A stretch of 64,000 bases of DNA from UBA1664 sp964531715 (GCA_964531715.1 CAZHEE010000001.1:62001-126000), one strand, 5' to 3'. Positions 52,576-62,147 are shown, counted from the stretch's first letter. The notes: generated by a model not told the origin, from the letters alone. Translations and numbers: made by a program.

Positions 52576-53997
52576 ATGAGTGAAAAGCCCATCATAGTCT
52601 GGTTCAGGCATGATTTAAGACTGGCAGATAACCCTGCCCTCTACCATGCCGCCTATCATAAAACACCTATTATACCCGTATTCATTTACGATCCCAAGGC
52701 GATGGATCGCGATTATGGGGCCGCTCAAAAATGGTGGTTGCATCATGCGCTTCATTCACTACGTATAGATTTTAAAGCACATGATATTGGTTTCCTTATC
52801 CGCCAAGGTGATAGCGAAACAATTTTGAGTGCGCTGATTGAGGAATCCGGTGCGGCAGGCGTTTACTGGAATCGCTTTTACGAGAAATGGCAAATAGAGC
52901 GCGATAAAAAAATAAAGGCGAACCTTCAGGAACGCGATTTAGATGTTCACAGCTTCAAAGGTCACGTCCTGAACGAGCCTTGGGAAATTGAAAGCAACAG
53001 CGGAAGCCCCTATAAAGTCTTCACGCCATATTATAAAAAAGTATCATCCGAATGCGCGATAGATGATGCGCTACCCGTTCCGAACAGTATGGTGAATGCC
53101 TCCCATTCGCTTAATCTTGGTGATATCAGTGACCTTAATTTCTTACCCGATGTCCGTTGGGATCAAAAAATGGAAGATGATTGGGACATTAGCGAAGCCG
53201 GCGCGTGGTCACGGCTCGAAACATTTCTGAAAAACGGTCTATCCGCTTATAGTAATGGACGCGATTGCCCATCGGAGGATAAAACTTCCCGTATGTCGCC
53301 TTATTTGCGATGGGGAATGATTTCACCCCGAGCTATCTTTCACGAAACAAAAGCAAGTGATGTGAGTGGCAAAGAGGAAGAAGCCTTTATTCGCGAGCTT
53401 TACTGGCGTGAATTTACGCATCACCTTCTCTATTACTACCCTGATATGAAATCCGAACCGCTACAGGAAAAATTTAAGGATTTTCCATGGCGTACGGATG
53501 CGGGAGACCTTAAAGCCTGGCAAAGCGGCCAAACTGGTTATCCGATTGTCGATGCAGGCATGCGGCAGCTTTGGCAAACGGGGTGGATGCATAATCGCGT
53601 CCGCATGATTGTCGGCTCACTCCTCGTGAAACACCTCCTTATTTCTTGGAAGGATGGCGAAGCTTGGTTTTGGGACTGCCTTGTCGATGCCGACCCGGGG
53701 AATAATACCGCAGGCTGGCAATGGATCGGCGGGTGTGGAGCGGATGCCGCGCCCTATTTCCGTATTTTTAACCCTATGACTCAAGGTGAAAAATTCAATG
53801 CTTATGATTATGTGCGGCAATATGTTCCAGAGATTGCCGACCTCCCCGATAAATACCTCATGCAACCATGGGAAGCGGATGGTGACCTCCTTGAGAAACA
53901 TAAGATTAAACTTGGCAAGACTTATCCCGAGCCAATCATCGGGCATAAGCAAGGTCGCGAACGCGCCTTAGAGGCTTTTGAGGTTATTAAGAATTAA
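52576..53997 (+). CDS. phr: Deoxyribodipyrimidine photo-lyase
   Basis: Splits UV-induced pyrimidine dimers using FADH and blue light. 473 aa: N-terminal antenna-binding domain (about 1-130, VWFRHDLRLADNPAL), C-terminal FAD domain with SRMSPYLRWGMISPR, ELYWREFTHHLLYYYPD, and the conserved WMHNRVRMIVGSLLVKHLL and DADPGNNTAGWQWIGGCG segments. Class I layout. A cryptochrome role cannot be excluded from sequence. Its end overlaps convergent eno by 4 bp. Confidence 0.95.
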   Translation: MSEKPIIVWFRHDLRLADNPALYHAAYHKTPIIPVFIYDPKAMDRDYGAAQKWWLHHALHSLRIDFKAHDIGFLIRQGDSETILSALIEESGAAGVYWNRFYEKWQIERDKKIKANLQERDLDVHSFKGHVLNEPWEIESNSGSPYKVFTPYYKKVSSECAIDDALPVPNSMVNASHSLNLGDISDLNFLPDVRWDQKMEDDWDISEAGAWSRLETFLKNGLSAYSNGRDCPSEDKTSRMSPYLRWGMISPRAIFHETKASDVSGKEEEAFIRELYWREFTHHLLYYYPDMKSEPLQEKFKDFPWRTDAGDLKAWQSGQTGYPIVDAGMRQLWQTGWMHNRVRMIVGSLLVKHLLISWKDGEAWFWDCLVDADPGNNTAGWQWIGGCGADAAPYFRIFNPMTQGEKFNAYDYVRQYVPEIADLPDKYLMQPWEADGDLLEKHKIKLGKTYPEPIIGHKQGRERALEAFEVIKN

Positions 53998-55253
53998 GCC
54001 CCGAAGACAGATGTGTCGTCCAATTCCTGTTCAATACGGATCAGCTGATTATACTTCGCCATGCGATCAGAGCGTGAAAGTGAGCCTGTTTTAATCTGCC
54101 CACAATTTGTTGCAACGGCCAAATCCGCAATTATAGAATCCTCGGTTTCACCTGAACGGTGGGACATGACAATGCCATAGCCTGCACGTTTTGCCATTTC
54201 AATTGTGTCCAGTGTCTCGGTTAGCGTCCCAATCTGGTTAACCTTAACGAGAATGGCGTTTGCGGAATCCTGCTCAATCCCCTGAGCCAATCGCTTCACA
54301 TTTGTAACAAACAAATCATCCCCAACCAACTGAATATTATCACCAATTGCACGGTTCAAATTTGTCCAACCGTCCCAGTCATCTTCAGCCAAACCGTCCT
54401 CTATGGATAAAATTGGATAGCGGTTACATAAATCCTCGTAATAGCGAATCATATCATCCGAGGTCAGAATTTTACCCTCCCCTTTCAGATTATATTTGCC
54501 GTTTTCAAAAATTTCGGTTGCGGCAACATCGAGGGATAAAACAACATCTTCACCAGCCTTATAACCGGCGCTTTCAATGGCCTTCATGACATAGCCGAGG
54601 GCCTCATCCGTTGAGGAGAGGTTTGGCGCAAATCCGCCTTCATCCCCAACATTTGTATTATGCCCGTCATTAGACAGCTCCCTTTTCAGGGCATGGAAGA
54701 TCTCCGCCCCCCATCTGATGCCTTCGGCGCAAGTCTCCGCCCCGACAGGCATAATCATAAATTCCTGCACATCCACCGCATTATCCGCATGCGCCCCGCC
54801 ATTGATAATATTCATCATCGGCATGGGAAGTGCATGGGCATGAACGCCGCCGATATACCGGTAAAGCGGCATATCAAGCGCCATGGCAGAGGCTTTTGCA
54901 CAAGCCAGAGAGACGGCAAGCATGGCATTTGCGCCAAGCTTTGATTTATTTTCTGTCCCGTCTAAAGCTATCAGTGTTTGGTCAATCGTCATTTGCGCAC
55001 AGGCATCAACACCAAGAAGGTTTTCAGAAATTTCTTCAAAAATATTATTAACGGCCTTTAAGACACCCTTACCGCCATAGCGTTTCTTATCACCATCGCG
55101 CAGCTCAACCGCTTCATAGGCACCTGTAGACGCGCCAGAAGGCACAGCCGCACGCCCGAACGCGCCATTTTCCAATGTAACATCGACCTCAACAGTCGGG
55201 TTTCCTCTTGAGTCTAGTATTTCGCGTGCATGGATGTCTATAATGGCGGGCAT
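53994..55253 (-). CDS. eno: Enolase
   Basis: Interconverts 2-phosphoglycerate and phosphoenolpyruvate. 419 aa: N-terminal GNPTVEVDV and PSGASTGAYEAVELRDGD, metal-binding region SIEDGLAEDDWDGW, the catalytic Lys in NAILVKVNQIGTLTET, and SHRSGETEDS. It converges on phr with a 4-bp overlap and no terminator between, so antisense transcription is possible. Confidence 0.97.
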   Translation of the reverse strand: MPAIIDIHAREILDSRGNPTVEVDVTLENGAFGRAAVPSGASTGAYEAVELRDGDKKRYGGKGVLKAVNNIFEEISENLLGVDACAQMTIDQTLIALDGTENKSKLGANAMLAVSLACAKASAMALDMPLYRYIGGVHAHALPMPMMNIINGGAHADNAVDVQEFMIMPVGAETCAEGIRWGAEIFHALKRELSNDGHNTNVGDEGGFAPNLSSTDEALGYVMKAIESAGYKAGEDVVLSLDVAATEIFENGKYNLKGEGKILTSDDMIRYYEDLCNRYPILSIEDGLAEDDWDGWTNLNRAIGDNIQLVGDDLFVTNVKRLAQGIEQDSANAILVKVNQIGTLTETLDTIEMAKRAGYGIVMSHRSGETEDSIIADLAVATNCGQIKTGSLSRSDRMAKYNQLIRIEQELDDTSVFGA

Positions 55254-55423
55254 GGGTTAAGTATCCTTTTTAGTTTTCGGACTTTATTTTTACCATGAAG
55301 GCAGGAAGACGCGAAGGTTTTTTTATTTTTTAGTAATATATTAAAATTTATAGAAAAATATCGAAAAACTCATTTCGTTTCAATTTTTTTCTTTTAAGAA
55401 TTTATTTATTTTTTGAGAGAAAA

Positions 55424-55690
55424 TTAACCGCAATCTTGCTCTGAGATTATACCATCTTCGTTAAGGCGGATATTGAGGCGTTCAGGAATGTAATCCATTG
55501 TGACCATGCTATCCGGTCTAATTACACGATAGTCGCGCTCCCCTAATACGGACAAATCAATATTATCTATATGCTCACCCATCCATTCAGTATAAATTTT
55601 GCATTCTTGCTCATTATTTTCATCATTAACCATAGGTTTGCTCATTGCAGTTAAGCCAAAAAAACATAATAGAATCAGAATATATTTCAT
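55424..55690 (-). CDS. I78-family peptidase inhibitor, exported
   Basis: 88 aa from the ATG at 55690 (MKYILILLCFFGLTAMS signal peptide). The C-terminal half has the I78 signature: DYRVIRPDSMVTMDYIPERL then NIRLNEDGIISEQDCG, in which the RVIRP loop is the expected protease-binding segment. Two Cys (QECKIY and the penultimate Cys) would form the disulfide of this fold. Presumed periplasmic inhibitor of serine proteases. The target is unknown. Confidence 0.85.
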   Translation of the reverse strand: MKYILILLCFFGLTAMSKPMVNDENNEQECKIYTEWMGEHIDNIDLSVLGERDYRVIRPDSMVTMDYIPERLNIRLNEDGIISEQDCG

Positions 55691-55748
55691 AAAAACAGTG
55701 TAAATTACTTCAGTATATAAAAGCAAATTCTTTTAAATCTAAAATTGT

Positions 55749-56573
55749 TTAAGCCTTCACAATTGCGTCAATATCCTTTAAACGCTTTAAAATTTTTTCC
55801 ATGTCCTTGAAGATAACCATGTTTGCTTTATCTGATTGGGTTGAGTTATCAGGGTCCTGATGCGTTTCCATGAAAATGCCCCCTACCCCCACGGCAATCG
55901 CCGCACGGGCGAGAACCGGCACCATCGTGCGGTCACCGCCTGATGATCCGCCCAGCCCTCCGGGCGATTGAACGGCATGCGTTGCATCCATAATAACCGG
56001 ATAGCCAGTTTCGTCCGCCATAATTTTAAGCCCGCGCATATCGGTCACAAGCGTATTATAGCCGAAAGATGCTCCCCGCTCGGTTAAAAGGATATTATCA
56101 TTCCCGCTTTCCGAGATTTTGGCCGCCACATTCTTCATATCCCAGGGGGCAAGAAATTGCCCTTTTTTGACATTAATTACCGCCCCGGTATTTGCGGCGG
56201 CAACAAGCAAATCCGTCTGACGGCATAAAAAGGCAGGGATTTGAATAACATCAACATGTTTCGCGGCGATATAGGCCTGTTCCTTATCATGCACATCCGT
56301 CAGGCAGGGCACGTCAAATGTCTGACGCAGTTCGTCAAACACGTCCATGGCGGCCTCTAACCCTATACCACGTGTAGCGTTCAGTGATGTCCTGTTCGCC
56401 TTATCATAGGATGTCTTGTAAATGAACGGAATGCCAAGGCGGGTGGTAAGCTCTTTCAGATTCTCACACATCATCATGGCGTGATCGCGGCTCTCCATCT
56501 GGCATGGCCCTGCAATCAGGGTAAAAGGCTTATGATTAGAAATCTCTAGATTTTTGACTTTAATTGTTTTCAT
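55749..56573 (-). CDS. kdsA: 3-deoxy-8-phosphooctulonate synthase
   Basis: Condenses arabinose-5-phosphate and phosphoenolpyruvate to Kdo-8-phosphate for the lipopolysaccharide core. About 274 aa from 56573 (MKTIKVKNLEI); the upstream ORF extension is not conserved. Motifs are IAGPCQMESRDHAMM, FIYKTSYDKANRTS, CLTDVHDKEQAYIAAKHVD and TERGASFGYNTLVTDMRGL. It may use PEP made by enolase, encoded next door. Confidence 0.96.
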   Translation of the reverse strand: MKTIKVKNLEISNHKPFTLIAGPCQMESRDHAMMMCENLKELTTRLGIPFIYKTSYDKANRTSLNATRGIGLEAAMDVFDELRQTFDVPCLTDVHDKEQAYIAAKHVDVIQIPAFLCRQTDLLVAAANTGAVINVKKGQFLAPWDMKNVAAKISESGNDNILLTERGASFGYNTLVTDMRGLKIMADETGYPVIMDATHAVQSPGGLGGSSGGDRTMVPVLARAAIAVGVGGIFMETHQDPDNSTQSDKANMVIFKDMEKILKRLKDIDAIVKA

Positions 56574-56618
56574 GACAAGTAAATTACCTTGGAAATCAGG
56601 CAAAGTCACGGCGGAAAT

Positions 56619-56912
56619 TTACTTTTTTCCGCCATGATCATAGGGTGTTTGAGGAACGTCATGAACAGTCATGGCGGGTGTAGGCGTTGTATCCTGCGCC
56701 TCGCGACGGGTCATTTCGGCAATTAAGTATAGTCCGTCTTCGCGAGACCCCCGTGCAGCCCGTGCCAAAAACGATGCCCTTGCATCAAATTCCGCTATCC
56801 CCATATTCGCCCATTCCTCAATCAGTTTATTCACCGATATGCCACGCGATGCCGCCAATTGTTTGAGGCGGTCTGCCTTATCATCCGGTATACGTATTGT
56901 TAATGTTGCCAT
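56619..56912 (-). CDS. Ribbon-helix-helix antitoxin-like protein
   Basis: 97 aa from 56912 (MATLTIRIPDDKADRLKQLA). N-terminal RHH DNA-binding fold (about 1-45): the TLTIRIP strand followed by two helices. The C-terminal part is free for toxin binding. It lies one base after the toxin stop codon, so the order is toxin first, then antitoxin. Likely autorepressor of the pair. Confidence 0.85.
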   Translation of the reverse strand: MATLTIRIPDDKADRLKQLAASRGISVNKLIEEWANMGIAEFDARASFLARAARGSREDGLYLIAEMTRREAQDTTPTPAMTVHDVPQTPYDHGGKK

Positions 56913-56913
56913 G

Positions 56914-57351
56914 TCATTCACCTTGTTTGTTTTTATAGGCATTTATAAATTCGTCCGGTCGGATGATGGTAATATCGGGAATGACCAAATCCGCCTGTTT
57001 AAAATCGTGGGCATTCCATGTCAAAACATGGGACGCCCCACCCGATATGGCCATTTCTATAATGTGATTATCGCTTTCATCTTTTAAGTTTGGCCGCCAT
57101 CGATAATGGATATCAACCACCTGACAAATACTGCAAAATGCGTCAAAAAACCTGTTCCTTTCATCTTTTGTTAGGGTTGAATTTTGATAGAGATAATCGC
57201 GAGAAAGCAAATCCTCATATTCAAAATACAACTCGTCACTCATCAAAGGTTGCAACTTATCCAAAAAGCATAATTCAGTAATATGCCTGTTGAGACCGTT
57301 CAGACCACGGTTCATCGCCCCAACAAATATATTTGTATCAATCACAACCAT
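56914..57351 (-). CDS. PIN-domain toxin-like ribonuclease
   Basis: About 145 aa from 57351 (MVVIDTNIFVGAM). PIN fold of the COG1569 type with the acidic metal-site residues: Asp in VIDTN, Glu in YFEYEDLL, Asp in LKDESDNHIIEMA, and the terminal TWNAHDF Asp. Expected to cleave RNA. Farther upstream ATGs fall inside the predicted -10 box, which favours the 57351 start and a nearly leaderless mRNA. It precedes its RHH partner. Confidence 0.87.
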   Translation of the reverse strand: MVVIDTNIFVGAMNRGLNGLNRHITELCFLDKLQPLMSDELYFEYEDLLSRDYLYQNSTLTKDERNRFFDAFCSICQVVDIHYRWRPNLKDESDNHIIEMAISGGASHVLTWNAHDFKQADLVIPDITIIRPDEFINAYKNKQGE

Positions 57352-57359
57352 ATTATTTG

Positions 57360-57411
57360 ATGATAGCATATGTGATGTCACTGTCAAGTGGTTTTATTGA
57401 TTATGATGTCA
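57360..57411 (-). promoter_or_regulatory. Promoter and candidate operator of the PIN/RHH pair
   Basis: On the minus strand: perfect -35 TTGACA (57387-57382), 16-bp spacing, then -10 TATCAT (57365-57360), placing the start of transcription within a few bases of the toxin ATG. Two direct copies of TGATGTCA (plus-strand 57373-57380 and 57404-57411), one in the -35/-10 spacer, are a likely RHH repressor site. Confidence 0.55.
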
Positions 57412-57423
57412 TATAAGCCATCA

Positions 57424-59055
57424 CTATACAAGTCTTGACTGTTTTAACGCCGCCTTAATAAACGACACGAATAACGGATGAGGGTCAAACGGTTTTGATT
57501 TGAGTTCAGGATGATATTGAACACCGATGAACCACGGATGATCCTTATATTCACAAATTTCGGGGAGTGCGCCGTCAGGCGATGTGCCACTGATGATAAG
57601 CCCGCACTTCTCAAGCTGTTCGCGGTAATTCATATTCACCTCATAGCGGTGCCGGTGGCGTTCGCTAATCTCGGTTGCGCCATAAATTTTGGCCACTTTA
57701 GACCCTTCAGCAAGTCGGGCGGGATAGGCACCAAGCCGCATTGTACCGCCTAAATCGCCTTCTTTACGGCGGGCTTCCAATTCATTGCCTTTCATCCATT
57801 CGGTCATGAGGCCAATGAGGGGTGTTCCCTGCCCTTCGCCAAATTCGGTTGAGGTGGCATCCTCAATCCCCATTAGATTGCGTGCAGCCTCAAGCACAGC
57901 CATTTGAAGACCAAAACAAATCCCAAAATAAGGCACTTTATTTTCACGAGCATGCTTCGCCGCCTTGATTTTGCCTTCCGCACCGCGCTCACCAAAACCA
58001 CCGGGCACAAGGATTCCGTCAACGCCTTGTAAATAATCATTCGGGTTTTCACTATCAAAAACCGAAGCCTCGACAAATTTGATATTCACTTTGGTATTAT
58101 TGGCGATCCCACCATGAATAAGGGCTTCATTAAGTGATTTATAGCTGTCCGCCAAATTCGTATATTTTCCGACAACCGCAATTGTCACCTCGCCTTCCGG
58201 TTCCTTGATCCGCGCAACAATATTTTCCCATACGGAAAGATAAGGCTTTTGACTTGCATCCATTTTGAAACAATCAAGCACTTGGCTGTCGAGCCCAGCC
58301 GCGTGATAAGATAGCGGTACTTCATATATTGTTTTGACGTCTAAGGCTGGAATAACCTTCTCCTCATCAATATTGCAGAAGAGTGAAATCTTACGCAGCT
58401 CATCTTGAGGAATTTCGCGGTCAGAGCGACATAGCAAAATTCGCGGGCGTATCCCGACACTCATCAGTTCTTTCACAGAATGTTGTGTCGGTTTGGTTTT
58501 CAGCTCCCCTGCGGCCGGGATATAGGGGAGCAAAGTCGTGTGAATATAAAGCACACGGTCACGTCCCAGCTCGTTCCCGACCTGACGGATTGATTCCAAA
58601 AACGGCAGCGATTCAATATCACCCACAGTGCCGCCAATCTCGCATAAAATAAAATCAGCCGAGCCATCTTTACTGATAACAAAATCCTTAATTTCATTCG
58701 TGACATGCGGAATGACTTGCACCGTTGCGCCAAGGTAATCGCCACGGCGTTCTTTTTCCAGCACATTCATATAAATGCGACCTGTAGTGACATTATCCGC
58801 CTGTTGCGCGTGTACGCCTGTAAACCGCTCATAGTGACCAAGGTCTAGGTCGGTTTCCGCCCCATCATCGGTTACGAACACTTCACCATGTTGAAACGGG
58901 CTCATCGTACCGGGATCGACATTGAGATAAGGGTCAAGTTTGCACAGACGGACGCTGTATCCGCGAGCTTGCAATAACGCGCCAAGCGCCGCAGAACCTA
59001 GACCTTTACCAAGTGAAGAAACCACGCCGCCGGTGATAAATATAAATTTCGACAT
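57424..59055 (-). CDS. pyrG: CTP synthase
   Basis: Aminates UTP to CTP with glutamine. 543 aa: N-terminal synthetase domain (KFIFITGGVVSSLGKGLGSA, DPYLNVDPGTMSPFQHGEVF, GGTVGDIESLPFLESIRQ) and C-terminal GATase class I domain with the catalytic Cys in PYFGICFGLQMAV and His/Glu in VQYHPELKSKPF. Its product supports CdsA in phospholipid synthesis. On its own strand, after tRNA-Val. Confidence 0.97.
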   Translation of the reverse strand: MSKFIFITGGVVSSLGKGLGSAALGALLQARGYSVRLCKLDPYLNVDPGTMSPFQHGEVFVTDDGAETDLDLGHYERFTGVHAQQADNVTTGRIYMNVLEKERRGDYLGATVQVIPHVTNEIKDFVISKDGSADFILCEIGGTVGDIESLPFLESIRQVGNELGRDRVLYIHTTLLPYIPAAGELKTKPTQHSVKELMSVGIRPRILLCRSDREIPQDELRKISLFCNIDEEKVIPALDVKTIYEVPLSYHAAGLDSQVLDCFKMDASQKPYLSVWENIVARIKEPEGEVTIAVVGKYTNLADSYKSLNEALIHGGIANNTKVNIKFVEASVFDSENPNDYLQGVDGILVPGGFGERGAEGKIKAAKHARENKVPYFGICFGLQMAVLEAARNLMGIEDATSTEFGEGQGTPLIGLMTEWMKGNELEARRKEGDLGGTMRLGAYPARLAEGSKVAKIYGATEISERHRHRYEVNMNYREQLEKCGLIISGTSPDGALPEICEYKDHPWFIGVQYHPELKSKPFDPHPLFVSFIKAALKQSRLV

Positions 59056-59119
59056 GGAATTATTGAGTAACAGACTTTGCCGTAAAATTAAAGCTGTTTA
59101 TAATATTTTTAAGAAAATA

Positions 59120-59195
59120 TGGTGGGTGGTAACGGGCTCGAACCGCTGACCCCCTCGGTGTAAACGAGATGCTCTACCAACTGAGCTAACCACCC
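59120..59195 (-). tRNA. tRNA-Val (TAC)
   Basis: 76 nt on the minus strand including encoded CCA. Acceptor GGGTGGT with ACCACCC, then A and CCA. D-arm GCTCAGTTGGTAGAGC. Anticodon arm TCTCG-TTTACAC-CGAGG, giving anticodon TAC. T-loop TTCGAGC. Confidence 0.97.
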
Positions 59196-59252
59196 TCACC
59201 AATTAAGATTGCATGGTTTTAGCCTATTGCTTTTATAAAAGCAAGGCAAAAT

Positions 59253-59279
59253 AAAAAACGGCCATACAATGTATGACCG
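59253..59279 (-). terminator. Rho-independent terminator after hup
   Basis: On the minus strand: CGGTCATAC with GTATGGCCG (9 pairs, one G-T) and a 3-nt loop, followed by six T. Ends the hup transcript before tRNA-Val. Confidence 0.85.
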
Positions 59280-59306
59280 CCATTTTAAAGTAACTTGACT
59301 TAAAAA

Positions 59307-59585
59307 TTACTTCTCGTTAACAGCGTCTTTAAGCGCCTTACCAGCCACAAATTTCGCTTGCTTTGACGCAGGAATATCAATCGCTTCGCCTGTACGTGGG
59401 TTACGGCCAGTTGTTGCTGCACGCTTTGATACTTTAAATGTACCAAAACCGATTAATTTAACTTCATCGCCTTTTTGCAATGCAGTTGTTACAGCGTCGA
59501 TTGTTGCATTCAATGCTTCCTCAGCCTTTGATTTTGAAAGGTCAGCTTTTGTTGCAATTGTGTCGATTAATTCACTTTTATTCAT
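59307..59585 (-). CDS. hup: DNA-binding protein HU
   Basis: Nucleoid-associated histone-like protein. 92 aa from 59585 (MNKSELIDTIATKADLSKSK): KLIGFGTFKVSKRAA core and the RNPRTGEAIDIPASKQAKF arm. Start chosen at the conserved MNKSEL rather than the ORF's 59648. Downstream of lon, the usual lon-hup order. Confidence 0.96.
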   Translation of the reverse strand: MNKSELIDTIATKADLSKSKAEEALNATIDAVTTALQKGDEVKLIGFGTFKVSKRAATTGRNPRTGEAIDIPASKQAKFVAGKALKDAVNEK

Positions 59586-59652
59586 AATATTACCCCTAAG
59601 GTTAAAGTTAAAAATACACATGGACATCCACGCGATTACTTGCTTCAAACCC

Positions 59653-62124
59653 TTAAACTACAAGGACTTGCAAGCAATTTATGTCTCTATCATTCAGGCT
59701 ATTGTCAGACATGTCAATGACGAATNNNNNNNNNNCAGAGTCCTTATTTTCCGCCGTTTCTTGAGACTGCAATGCGATATCCCCTTGATTTTCAACGATA
59801 ATTGGCTCGGGCATTGCCACAAGTGCATTTGATAAAACCTGTGTAATATTTGATACAGGGATGATTTCCAATGATTTTTTGACCTTATCAGGGATTTCCT
59901 CAAGGTCTTTGACGTTTTCTTCTGGAATCAAAACCGTCTTTATCCCGCCGCGCATTGCGGCCAAAAGCTTTTCTTTTAAGCCTCCAATAGCCGTTACATA
60001 ACCACGCAAATTAACTTCACCGGTCATGGCAACATCACGCTTGATCTCAATTCCTGTTAAGGCAGACACAATCGCCGAGACCATCGCCGAACCGGCGGAT
60101 GGCCCGTCTTTCGGCACTGCCCCTTCAGGCACATGCACGTGAACCGCCTTTTTATCAAGTGTCTCGGGATGAATACCGAATTCATGAGAGCGTGACTTTA
60201 TCAGCATCTCTGCCACGCGGATGGATTCCTTCATCACGTCTTTAAGATTACCTGTCATAGAGACTTTGCCTTCTTTACCGGGAATAGTGACTGACTCGAT
60301 AGAGAGTAAATCACCACCTGATTCGGTATAGGCCAGTCCTGTGACAACGCCGACGCGGTCTTGGTCGTCAATTTCACCATAGCGATGTTTCTTAACCCCT
60401 GCATATTTACCGAGCGATTTCGGTGTAATGGACACTTTTTCCTTACGATTCATCAAAATGTCTTTGATGGCTTTACGGCAAAGATTGGCAATTTCACGTT
60501 CCAAATTCCGCACGCCTGCCTCGCGCGTATAATAACGAATGAGGTGACGAATTGCCGTATCGGAAATCGAAAATTCCTTTTTCTTCAAACCTGCAGCTTT
60601 AATTTGCTTCTCAAGCAAATGCCGCTTCACAATTTCCAGCTTCTCATCCTCGGTATAACCCGAAATTCGAATCACTTCCATCCTATCAAGAAGCGGTTGC
60701 GGCATATTCAATGAATTTGCCGTACAGATGAACATGACATCGGAAAGGTCGTAATCCAGCTCCATAAAATGGTCATTAAATGTATCATTCTGCTCAGGAT
60801 CCAAAACTTCCAACAATGCCGAGGCAGGGTCACCGCGCCAGTCATGCGCCATCTTGTCAATTTCATCCAAAAGAAACATCGGGTTTACCACTTCAGCCTT
60901 TTTCATGCCCTGAATAATTTTACCGGGCATGGAGCCGATATAGGTGCGGCGATGACCGCGAATTTCACTCTCATCACGCACACCGCCAAGCGACATACGA
61001 ACAAATTTCCTGTTGGTTGCCCGTGCAATTGATTGCCCAAGCGAGGTTTTCCCAACGCCCGGAGGGCCAACAAGGCATAGAATTGGCCCTTTGACTTTAT
61101 TGGTACGCTGTTGCACCGCGAGATATTCAAGGATGCGTTCCTTGACACGTTCAAGCCCGTAATGATCTTTATCAAGCACCCCTTTGGCCTTGCGAATATC
61201 TTTTGAGACACGGGATTTTTTGCCCCATGGCACACTCAAAATCCAGTCGAGATAGTTACGACTCACCGTGGCCTCGGCCGACATCGGGCTCATTTGCTTG
61301 AGCTTTTTAAGTTCGGCATCAGCCTTTTTACGCGCCTCTTTTGTCAGCTTGGTTTTTTCGATTTTATCGGCAAACTCGCTCATCTCGTCATGAGCCTCGT
61401 CATCACTGTTCAGCTCTTTTTGAATGGCCTTCATTTGCTCATTCAAATAATATTCGCGCTGTGTTTTCTCCATTTGCTTTTTCACACGACCTCGAATTTT
61501 CTTTTCAACATTCAGGACGCCCATCTCGTCCTCCATATGTTTGAAGATCATCTCAAACCGTTCTGTGAGATCAGTCATTTCCAGCAATTTCTGTTTCTTA
61601 TCCAGTTTCAAAAGCAGGTGAGAGGCAATGGTATCGGCAAGCTTGTTCAAATCCTCAATCTGATTGACAGAGACAATCACCTCAGGCGGAATTTTCTTAT
61701 TGAGCTTCACATAGTCTTCAAACTGATCAGAGATGGCCTTGCCTAAAACTGCCAATTCATCAGTAAAAATGTTATCCAAACAAATAGGCGAAGCATCGGC
61801 GTGCATATAAGACTGATTATCATCCATATGCTCAACCGCCATGCGGTCACCACCTTCAATCAAGACTTTAACCGTCCCGTCAGGCAGCTTTAAAAGCTGT
61901 AATATTGTGCCGATTGTACCGACAGAATAAAGGTCATCTGCCTTCGGCTCATCCTCGGATGGCTGTAATTGGGTGACGAGCAGGATTTTCTTATCGCCCT
62001 GCATCACTTCTTCCAAAGCATTAACCGACCGTTCCCGCCCGACAAAAAGCGGCACAATCATATGCGGGAAAACCACGATATCGCGAAGCGGTAAAACAGG
62101 AATAGATTTAATTATATCAGTCAT
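59653..62124 (-). CDS. lon: Lon protease, 3' end across an assembly gap
   Basis: ATP-dependent protease for misfolded and regulatory proteins. N-terminal LAN domain (about 1-200), AAA+ domain with Walker A GPPGVGKTSLG and Walker B MFLLDEIDKM, and the P domain with the Ser-Lys dyad in PKDGPSAGSAMVSA and the later Lys in GGLKEKLLAAMRGG. The last part is cut by ten N at 59726-59735; the residues after the gap are not trustworthy, and the true end is likely near QETAENKDS. clpX, normally between clpP and lon, is absent. Confidence 0.92.
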   Translation of the reverse strand: MTDIIKSIPVLPLRDIVVFPHMIVPLFVGRERSVNALEEVMQGDKKILLVTQLQPSEDEPKADDLYSVGTIGTILQLLKLPDGTVKVLIEGGDRMAVEHMDDNQSYMHADASPICLDNIFTDELAVLGKAISDQFEDYVKLNKKIPPEVIVSVNQIEDLNKLADTIASHLLLKLDKKQKLLEMTDLTERFEMIFKHMEDEMGVLNVEKKIRGRVKKQMEKTQREYYLNEQMKAIQKELNSDDEAHDEMSEFADKIEKTKLTKEARKKADAELKKLKQMSPMSAEATVSRNYLDWILSVPWGKKSRVSKDIRKAKGVLDKDHYGLERVKERILEYLAVQQRTNKVKGPILCLVGPPGVGKTSLGQSIARATNRKFVRMSLGGVRDESEIRGHRRTYIGSMPGKIIQGMKKAEVVNPMFLLDEIDKMAHDWRGDPASALLEVLDPEQNDTFNDHFMELDYDLSDVMFICTANSLNMPQPLLDRMEVIRISGYTEDEKLEIVKRHLLEKQIKAAGLKKKEFSISDTAIRHLIRYYTREAGVRNLEREIANLCRKAIKDILMNRKEKVSITPKSLGKYAGVKKHRYGEIDDQDRVGVVTGLAYTESGGDLLSIESVTIPGKEGKVSMTGNLKDVMKESIRVAEMLIKSRSHEFGIHPETLDKKAVHVHVPEGAVPKDGPSAGSAMVSAIVSALTGIEIKRDVAMTGEVNLRGYVTAIGGLKEKLLAAMRGGIKTVLIPEENVKDLEEIPDKVKKSLEIIPVSNITQVLSNALVAMPEPIIVENQGDIALQSQETAENKDSXXXXFVIDMSDNSLNDRDINCLQVLVV
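59726..59735. other. Assembly gap (10 N)
   Basis: Ten unresolved bases inside the lon reading frame. The sequence just left of the gap, TCAATGACGAAT, ends with the AATGAC terminus of the palindromic families, so the gap may cover a collapsed repeat. True gap length is unknown. Confidence 0.95.
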
Positions 62125-62147
62125 TTTTTTATTCTTCTTATATTTAT

